A stretch of DNA of 25,840 nt from Paludibacter sp. (GTDB lineage Bacteria > Bacteroidota > Bacteroidia > Bacteroidales > Paludibacteraceae), in contig JAQTOL010000002.1 of NCBI GenBank assembly GCA_028748945.1, positions 1-25,840 of the forward strand, given 5' to 3'. This document shows, in pieces, positions 9,601 to 16,200 of this stretch (within the stretch, counting starts at the first letter, position 1; every line of letters starts with the position of its first letter). The position numbers and the translations under genes are program-made. The notes beneath the pieces were generated by a model. It was given only the letters and a program-made list of their open reading frames with translations. It had not been told where the DNA came from and searched no databases.

Positions 9601-10068
9601 GCCAAAATCATCAGCATTCATCCATGCGTAACTGAATGTCAATCCTAAATCAAGATTTTTTTCACTAAAAATGATCTTATTTCCAATCGTACTTTTGGCG
9701 ATGGAACGTTGGATGGAATAAACAGCTTTGTTTCGGTCGGAAAAAGGTTCCCACAAATATATATTTCCTCTTTTTGTAACATGTAAAATCGTTTTACTTC
9801 CGGTTATATCGGATGATTCGTTGATTTTATCATCGGTATAATATGGGAAAAGTGCGGTGTCAGGGTTTTTCCTTCCTGCTGTAAGTCCTCCGGTACTGGA
9901 AATATACATCCAATGGTTTGAATCACTGGCAAGATTAATAAAGAACGGCAACATAGAATCGTAGTTCTTTATCTGATAATATTTTTCATCATCAATCAGG
10001 ATAAATTGTCCTGTAACTTCTTGTATTTCTTCTATTAAAGGATTTTTCCCAATAAATAAGTTTTTCAT
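6661..10068 (-). CDS. Cytoplasmic GH94-like glycoside phosphorylase, possibly beta-1,3-glucan phosphorylase (GH161)
   Basis: This 1135-residue protein has no signal peptide. It shows, in the order expected for the GH94/GH149/GH161 group: an N-terminal stretch with GGLTAGRKNPDTALFPYY (residues 60-77), GNWRDIFQNWEAL (466-478, compare the RDxxQD segment of GH94), GYWGDHQ (527-533, D531 as candidate general acid) and PEWNDANNALVGTG (648-661, compare GDWNDGxNxxG of cellobiose phosphorylase). Such enzymes use inorganic phosphate to release a sugar 1-phosphate from a beta-glucan end. The length and the surrounding beta-1,3-glucanases favour GH161-type beta-1,3-oligoglucan phosphorylase, but the exact family is inference. 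I chose the ATG at 10066-10068; an in-frame TTG at 10083 would place the start inside an inverted-repeat arm. The gene follows the symporter by 91 bases. Confidence 0.85.
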   Translation of the reverse strand: MKNLFIGKNPLIEEIQEVTGQFILIDDEKYYQIKNYDSMLPFFINLASDSNHWMYISSTGGLTAGRKNPDTALFPYYTDDKINESSDITGSKTILHVTKRGNIYLWEPFSDRNKAVYSIQRSIAKSTIGNKIIFSEKNLDLGLTFSYAWMNADDFGWIKKSTLTNEDADSTVVYLVDGLQNILPSGIDRLTQNTFSTLVDGYKKTELVENSSLALFRMEAILVDRAEPSESLRANTVWNTGLENAIYLLSSSQLDAFRNGQKPTPETEAKGVRGAFFACSEVHLKASEAKNWYFIAEVNQDAAQVNNLLKIISETKNITVILEQNIDKGTRNLKSIVAQADGIQQTADENGVARHFSNVLFNTMRGGIYSENYSIYAVNFGEHVKHFNVALWEKQTDFLAKLPDSIDYTELDKLIQQQNDANLYRLFQEYLPLTFSRRHGDPSRPWNLFDINVKDDAGNKLLSYQGNWRDIFQNWEALSLSFPGYINGIIAKFLNATTADGYNPYKVSNEGIDWEVIEPENPWSNIGYWGDHQIIYLLKLMEVSHNHYPESLLSWLDKEMFAFANVPYRLKSYDEIVANPKNSIRFDAKLHHAIEKLEKTYGSDARLILTPTNEVKLVTFTEKILATLLAKLSNFIPEAGIWVNTLRPEWNDANNALVGTGASMVTLYYIRRFVAFMQELYKSSALEKYTVSGEMYSFFVEIFKAFQSHELLPEKGFDDMQRRQMADVLGKAGENYRTKIYNETSSKKEVLAKQDLSNFFEVVLKFIDQSISVNKREDKLYHAYNLVSFTDNEVAIRHLYEMLEGQVAVLTSGKLTPVEVVELLDALRNSSLYRADQLSYILYPNKKLPLFLEKNHIPAEDVSRIPLLQQLVSAGNTNIICRDNKGELHFNANFNNAGFLTAALNKLKAGSAFEVSDSEQLQIEQLYEKLFDHQSFTGRSGTFYKYEGLGCIYWHMVSKLLLAIGENIKKAVTENSDIVILEKLKHHYAEVKTGIGAHKSPADYGSFPFDPYSHTPMMAGVQQPGMTGQVKEDIISRFFELGIVVDNGCISIKPSILKADEFIQPNSENEFSHLKFTYCSVPFVYQIDGKQGFEIIQQNGKTKRSQDYSLIPSQSRAVFNRDKSILKIIFHFVAI

Positions 10069-10168
10069 AACCCCTATCCCCAAAAGGGGAACTAAATTTG
10101 TATTATTTTATATGATTAATTTCAAGTTTTGTCGTACCCGTCTTATTCCCCTTTAGAGGTTAGGGGTT
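10069..10168. repeat. Inverted repeat linking symporter stop and phosphorylase start
   Basis: Two 22-base arms, 10069-10090 and 10147-10168, are inverted copies matching at 19 of 22 positions, separated by 56 bases. Each arm also contains its own CCCCT/AGGGG mini-palindrome. On the minus strand the first arm contains the symporter's last codons (N, P) and its TAA stop (10160-10162). The second arm ends directly against the phosphorylase ATG and would include its ribosome binding region (GGGGATAGGGGTT). The pattern resembles dispersed G/C-block intergenic repeats common in Bacteroidota. A folded RNA would cover the phosphorylase start. Confidence 0.75.
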
Positions 10169-11512
10169 CTCTCTTCTGGCATCCAAATCTATTTTCATTT
10201 GATCAGTTGTCTTTTTATCGATTTTATAGAAAATCATGAAAATGGCACACGACATATACAATATACCGGGAATAACCGAAACAAGTAATTTTATACCGGT
10301 AATTGCGGTATCATTTTGAACCACGTTGGGTACAAACGATGACCAGGCAAGAATCCAACCGGCTATGGCGGCACCAATTCCCCAACCTGCTTTTTGGGCA
10401 AAAACGGCAGCCGAAAAATACAAACCGGTAGCTCGTCGTCCGGTTTTCCATTCTCCATAATCGGCTGAGTCGGCAATCATGGTCCAAAGCAGGGGAACAG
10501 CCGGTGCATAAGCCATTTTAGCTATGACATTAAACACATAAATCGTTGTAATATCTTTTACTCCGGGCAAATAAATCAGCATGAAAAACAAGCCTGAAAT
10601 CAACGAACTACCAATAAATACGTTCCGGTTTCCGAAACGCTTAGCCAGGGGTTTTGACAAAGGTAACGCCACAATCAATGCCACAGTTCCAATCACATTG
10701 AATAACTGAACATTATCTTCTTGTCCCAAATAATATTTAAAATAATAGGCAATGGCGGCATTTTGCATAGCAAACATAACGAACGAAACAATTCCTACTA
10801 TAGCCAGAATTACCCAGGCTTTGTTTTGAAAAAGGTTTTTCAAATCTTCTTTCAATGAATTTTTCTGAGCTTTTGGAGGTTGAACCCGTTCTTTGGTTGT
10901 TTGAAAAGTAATAAAAAAGAATACCAGACTCAAACCCGCGAATAAAAACAAGGTGTATTGAAACCCCTGTGCTTTATCTCCATGTCCGAAATATTGCGCC
11001 AAAGTCAATGCCAAACCGGTTACAACAAATTGGCCGATAAAACCGGCAATAAACCGATAGGTATTCAATCCGGCACGTTCATATGTATCATCGGTCATTA
11101 CGGCTCCCAATGCTGAATATGGCAGATTAATGGTAGCATAAGCAGTCATCAAAAGCACATATGTTGCTCCGGCGTAAATAATTTTCCCGACTTCGCCAAA
11201 ATTCGGTGTGGTAAAAGTCAGAATTGCCAACACTGCATACGGAATTGCCCCGAATAAAATATACGGACGAAACTTTCCCCAACGGGTCTTGGTGCGATCT
11301 GAAACCACTCCGATTATCGGATCGATTGCCATGTCCCAAAAACGGGCGACTAACATGATGGTACCGGCTGCGGCTGCCGAAATTCCATATACATCGGTGT
11401 AAAAAAATAAAAGCCAGAATCCGACCATGTCCCATACAAAATGCGATGCGGTATCGCCCAAACTGTATCCTACTTTTTCCTTGAAGGATAATTTTGAAGA
11501 AATTTTTTCCAT
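10160..11512 (-). CDS. GPH-family (MelB-like) sugar:cation symporter
   Basis: The 450-residue protein is strongly hydrophobic, consistent with 12 membrane helices, and has no cleavable signal. Helix II carries WDMAIDP with D60 and D64, matching the acidic pair that binds the coupling cation in MelB. It is followed by the family loop SDRTKTRWGKFRPYIL (residues 71-86). The glycoside-pentoside-hexuronide family imports sugars and small glycosides across the inner membrane with Na+ or H+. Lying between beta-1,3-glucan hydrolases and a cytoplasmic phosphorylase, it most likely imports beta-1,3-gluco-oligosaccharides; that substrate is inferred. The start ATG at 11510-11512 gives the usual short cytoplasmic N-terminus of the family. 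The last two codons and stop lie in an inverted-repeat arm. Confidence 0.93.
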   Translation of the reverse strand: MEKISSKLSFKEKVGYSLGDTASHFVWDMVGFWLLFFYTDVYGISAAAAGTIMLVARFWDMAIDPIIGVVSDRTKTRWGKFRPYILFGAIPYAVLAILTFTTPNFGEVGKIIYAGATYVLLMTAYATINLPYSALGAVMTDDTYERAGLNTYRFIAGFIGQFVVTGLALTLAQYFGHGDKAQGFQYTLFLFAGLSLVFFFITFQTTKERVQPPKAQKNSLKEDLKNLFQNKAWVILAIVGIVSFVMFAMQNAAIAYYFKYYLGQEDNVQLFNVIGTVALIVALPLSKPLAKRFGNRNVFIGSSLISGLFFMLIYLPGVKDITTIYVFNVIAKMAYAPAVPLLWTMIADSADYGEWKTGRRATGLYFSAAVFAQKAGWGIGAAIAGWILAWSSFVPNVVQNDTAITGIKLLVSVIPGILYMSCAIFMIFYKIDKKTTDQMKIDLDARRENP

Positions 11513-11589
11513 ATTTTTTAGATTTTAGAATTAAGAACCAAGAGTCAAGATTTAAGATAACGGACGACAGAAACGGGAAACGTTTTGAA
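11513..11589. repeat. Degenerate 7-base tandem repeat in the gap before the symporter
   Basis: Within this 77-base gap, bases 11516-11557 divide exactly into six heptamers (TTTTAGA, TTTTAGA, ATTAAGA, ACCAAGA, GTCAAGA, TTTAAGA) with the shared ending A/T-AGA. On the transcribed strand this reads as TCTT/TCTA-starting units directly in the symporter leader. It contains no gene. Function unknown; it may be chance AT-rich sequence or a dispersed intergenic repeat. Confidence 0.5.
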
Positions 11590-13236
11590 CTATTTCCTAC
11601 CAACTTCTGCAGCCCAATCGCCCCGATAAATTATTTTCTGGTCATGAATTTTAAAGATAAATTTCCCGTATTGCACTGAAACTCCGGCTGAAGCATTCAC
11701 TACCCAACAATTATCTGGTATATCAAAATAATTAACTGAATTGATTGTTTTTTTGTCAAGCTGATTTTTAATTGAAACAGTCTCCTGAGGTCCAACTTCC
11801 CAACCTAAATGCGTGTTATAACTTACCCGAAGATCACCTAAAAATGTAAAACCTTCTTTAGGTTGAATTATGGTTCTAACTTTAGCAATCTTACTTGAAT
11901 TTAAATCATTATCCGGAGTTACTTCAATAATTAATTTTGGCAATTCAAACGGTGTATTGGAAGCCAAAATCATAATTGACTCGGTTTTGATAAGATTATT
12001 GTTTTTGTCAAAAAATTCAAATCCTAATTCCACATCTTCTACGCCTGTTAATTCTAGAGAGAGATTATCCGCGAAATATCCGGATTTTATAAGATTTTTC
12101 GAGTATAATACTTTATCATTTCTTTTGATTATAACCTTTCTTGCTTCTTTAACTGTATATAATTCAATCGGAATATTTTTTGAAGTATAAATATCCTTAT
12201 TTTTCGGACTAATAATCAGCGCTTTCATATAATCACGCATTGCAAACCAAACCGGACGAGGCGAACCGTATTTGTCGTGCAGGTCTGAATAACCCCAAAA
12301 CCCAAACCATTCTTCGGGCTGTTCGGGATTGTGATAATTCTGATCACCGCCTTTCCACCAACCATCGGCATAATAAAACGGACACATTCCTACTGCACCG
12401 GCATCGATCAAATCGCGGTAATTGGCGATAAGACCATCACTTTGCTGAGTCAATGTATTTCCACCATAACGGCCAAAGCCTTTCTCAGAAACTGAATATC
12501 CAAACTCAGTGCAAATAAATGGCTTATCGAGCCCATTTAAATCACAAAGACCTTTTATATAATCTTTAAAACCCATGGTTGCTGTTTGGGCTTCACCATG
12601 ATCATAGCAATTATAAGCGTACACATCAAAAATACTTTCGTCCATATAATCGCTAATCATTGCATTTGCTGAAATGGTTACCGGAATTACAGGATGTTCT
12701 TTATGAATAATAGCTGTCAGATTTTTCATCAGACTGACAAATGCACTTCCTGTAACTGCATGAATGTGATCGGTTTGTGGTTCGTTAATTATGAGGTAAG
12801 TTATTATACAATCGTATTTTTTTGCATAACTCATTACTTTCGACACTTTTTCATCGCATTCCTGAACAAATTTCGGATTGCCATAATCTCCTGCAGGATC
12901 TATATCAATGCCCATGATTAATTTTAGTCCCGAAGCCTGAACAAGTTTAAGTTGTGGTTCAGTAAATTGACTCCATGTTCTGATGGTATTGTAGCCTCCT
13001 TTTCTTATTTCATTCAGATCAAATTTCATCAAATCCAGATCATCAGCACGAACGCCACTATAAGGATGTTGTCCCGGTCGAGCCCCGATTTCATAACCAA
13101 TGGCTTTTATGAAAAACTTTTCACCATTTAAATAATACCAATTGTCTTTGATTTCAAGTTTTGATTTTGATTGAGCATAACTAAAACAAAAAGTTAGCTG
13201 AATTATAATAAACAGTATTTTCAATCTTCTTTTCAT
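11590..13236 (-). CDS. Clan GH-A glycosidase, GH2-barrel-like, probable periplasmic beta-glucan enzyme
   Basis: The 548-residue protein begins with a signal peptide (about residues 1-21, ending FSYA) and has no lipobox and no T9SS sorting domain, so the periplasm is the likely location. Residues 25-345 form a TIM barrel: YYLNGEKFFIKAIGYEIG at 34-51, GGYNTIRTW at 80-88, LIINEPQ at 148-154 with E152 as acid/base, and FICTEFGYS at 240-248 with E244 as nucleophile. This is the clan GH-A arrangement seen in GH2, GH5, GH17, GH72 and GH158. Residues 350-548 look like one or two beta-sandwich domains. I cannot fix the family; the opening strand is like GH2 barrels and like GH72 glucan transferases. 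Context suggests action on beta-1,3-glucan oligosaccharides. It lies 36 bases after the GH81 gene. Confidence 0.88.
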   Translation of the reverse strand: MKRRLKILFIIIQLTFCFSYAQSKSKLEIKDNWYYLNGEKFFIKAIGYEIGARPGQHPYSGVRADDLDLMKFDLNEIRKGGYNTIRTWSQFTEPQLKLVQASGLKLIMGIDIDPAGDYGNPKFVQECDEKVSKVMSYAKKYDCIITYLIINEPQTDHIHAVTGSAFVSLMKNLTAIIHKEHPVIPVTISANAMISDYMDESIFDVYAYNCYDHGEAQTATMGFKDYIKGLCDLNGLDKPFICTEFGYSVSEKGFGRYGGNTLTQQSDGLIANYRDLIDAGAVGMCPFYYADGWWKGGDQNYHNPEQPEEWFGFWGYSDLHDKYGSPRPVWFAMRDYMKALIISPKNKDIYTSKNIPIELYTVKEARKVIIKRNDKVLYSKNLIKSGYFADNLSLELTGVEDVELGFEFFDKNNNLIKTESIMILASNTPFELPKLIIEVTPDNDLNSSKIAKVRTIIQPKEGFTFLGDLRVSYNTHLGWEVGPQETVSIKNQLDKKTINSVNYFDIPDNCWVVNASAGVSVQYGKFIFKIHDQKIIYRGDWAAEVGRK

Positions 13237-13272
13237 TGATTAATAATCTTAGTTGTTTGAAAGTTAGTTTAT

Positions 13273-16200
13273 TTATTTTTTAATTACTTTTCCTATCATT
13301 ACACCCTGTTTGTTTTCAACTTTAATAAAATATATTTCAGTATTAAAATTGCTCATATTCAATTCATAAGATCCGTAAACAACTTTATCGAAAACCCGTC
13401 TTCCCATCATATCAGTAATTATTATACGATTTTCTGCATCAATTAAATTGAAATGTAAGATATCCTGAACCGGATTCGGGTAAAAGAAATCATTTGTAAC
13501 TGTTGGGGTTTCAACACCCGTTCCCGTACAATCATTTCCAACTGTGTATGCGAACGTTTTAGTAACTGACATTCCACCGGCAAAGGCAAACTTACAAGCT
13601 ACCTGAATGATTGAACCTGCTGTTTTTCCAGTCAGTTTTGTTGAAAATTTTTTCCCACCAGCATTTGTCATGGCTGTTTCCACAAAACCGGAAGTCGTAT
13701 TCCACAAGTAAGCTACAACACCGGACTTGTCATCAAGCAGCTCAAAACTAATATTTACATCCGTTCCTGAAGTTTGGAATGTGTAGTTATAACCTACTGA
13801 AAAGTTTCCCTGAGAAGCTACAGAAGTCGTTCCAGCGCAGTCGGTATTGGTATTGGCTGCAGTTGTAGTCGTCAGTACAATCGGGTTATTCAATGCCACA
13901 TTTCCGGCCAAATCACTGGCAGAAATTGTAAATGTATAAGGCGTATTGGCCGTCAGAGCAGTAATTACAAATGACTTTTGAACACCTGAATTTGTTGATG
14001 TACTGGCTGTATTGGAACCATAAACAACATTATAAACCACAGTCCCTGAATTGTCTGAAGAGTTGAGTAATAATTCAACCGAAGTGGCTGAAACTGCTCC
14101 AAGTGTCGCTGTAAAGTTCGTTGGCGCCTGCGTGTCATTCGTTGTACTTCCACAATTAGAACCAACGACATAAGTAATGTATTTTGTTACCGACATTCCA
14201 CCGGTATAAGCAAATTTACAGGCATAACTGATGGTTGAACCTAAAGTTTGTCCGCTTAACGTTGTACTGAAGATATTACCACTGACATTTGTCATTTGGG
14301 ATTCTCCAAATGGTGTTTCTTTCCACAAATAAGCTATAAGCCCCGGCTGATTATCAAGCAATTCAAAGCTTACGGTTACTGTCGTTCCCACAGTTTCGTA
14401 AGTACATTTGTATCCAACCGAGAATGATCCCTGAGTGGCAACTGTTGATGTGGTTGTACAGGACATTAAAGAAGAAATTGTTACATTAGCCGCATGTGAA
14501 GTACTGACCGTTCCGCCATTGTCTGTTGCTTTGGCTGTAATTACATAATTTCCAGCAGTTGGATTCCAGGTAGCAGTATATGGTGCGGTTGTAGCACTTG
14601 ATATTAATGAAGTTCCTACATAGAAATCAACCTGTGTTATTGTTCCATCAAAATCGCTCGCATTGGCCGAAATTGTTACCGGTTTTCCTTCGGTAAATGT
14701 TGAATTATCGGCTGGAGAAGTTAGTGAAACGGAAGGAGCTACATTTTCTGTATTTGTAACCATCACCATCACTTCATCAGTGGCAAATCGCATATCGGAA
14801 TTGGTAACTGTGAGTTTAAAACTGTACATTCCTTCCGCAAGCCCGCTAACGGTTGGTTTTACAACGGTGGAATCGGAGAATTGAGCTACTGTTGGTCCAT
14901 ATACCTGTGTCCATTTATAAGTCAGAGTTTTACCAGCCGACTCTGAACTTGCCGAGCCATCAAGTATTGTTGAATTTAACGGTAACACAACTTTCAAATC
15001 AGTTCCGGCATTTGCAGTAGGAATACTATACGGCAAATCGCCTGTGCGGGCAAAAGTCATTTTAGCTAAATTAAACTCACCTGATGAGAAAACTACTTTT
15101 AATACATGTTTTCCTGCTGACAATGGAATGTCAACAACCGATTTTGTTGCCCAGATATTCCAAACTGTTGTAGACGTTGAAGGTACAGAAATGTCTGATG
15201 AAACAATCAGTCCATCTAATTCCAAATGAAACGGACCTCCACCGTTCGAATTGCCTGAAGCATATCGGAAAGCGAGCGAATATAAACCGGATTGTGCCAC
15301 ATTTACCGTATAATCAAGCCATTCACCCTGAGCTATATTCCCAACAGCAGCACCTTCATTTGTATCAGTATAAGCATCAACTGATTCATCCAGTCTGAAA
15401 TTACCCAGATTTGCTGAGGTTACATCAAAATACGTGATATTCTGTCCTTTTCCACCTTCGAAAATGTCGTAATTTCCAGCTTCGATTGTTCCGGGAATTG
15501 CCCTGGCAGTTCCTCCGTATGGCAACTGATTGCCAACCAAAACCTGAACGGTATTGGTAACGGTGAACTTATCACCATCATAAATTTTAGCATAGAAATT
15601 ATGGTTTCCAAGCTGAAGATTAGATGCTAATGTTTCAAAAGGCGAACTTGAAACAATTCCTAATGAAATATTTCCATCCATAAATTCAATTTTGGTTGGG
15701 GTTCCGCCGGAAATAGTAGCATTCAGCTTTACACTACCACTTACAAAAGCACTGGAGAAAGACGAAGTAATTGTTCCTGAATAACTTCCATCCATACTTG
15801 TTTCTAACTTACCAGCAGGAACCGATAATTGATATCCATCCGAAAAAGTGACTATAATTGGTGCATTCGTGTAATTCTGAGCAACATAGTGATGAATTCC
15901 ATTTTTCACAAAAACGGCAGCAATAGGATTATTGGCTGTGATACCTGCATCCAAAGTGCCAAGTGCATTCATAGCATGAATCCAATGATAGGTTTGTGCA
16001 TCAGAAATACCAAATTTTAATTCGCGGTTAGGAAATGAATTATACATTTCAATGGCTTTTGCAGGATTGATGAATGCCAGGTATTTCCACATTTCATCAT
16101 GCCAAAGATTAGGATTTACCTGATTACTGGAAATACCGGTATTGGCCACAATTTCGTTCCAAAGTCTTTTTACATAAACGGTATCAAGTCCCAGATACAT

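Noticed and set aside
10069..10083. Upstream TTG start for the phosphorylase (5 extra residues)
   Set aside because: The extra codons (TTG GGG ATA GGG GTT) are the inverted-repeat arm itself; the ATG at 10068 starts a normal N-terminus (MKNLFIGKNPLIEE).
11127..11603. 158-codon minus-strand frame overlapping the symporter start
   Set aside because: It is out of frame with a clear GPH symporter over most of its length, has low-complexity composition (many R, F, H and S) and no family features; it is a shadow frame.
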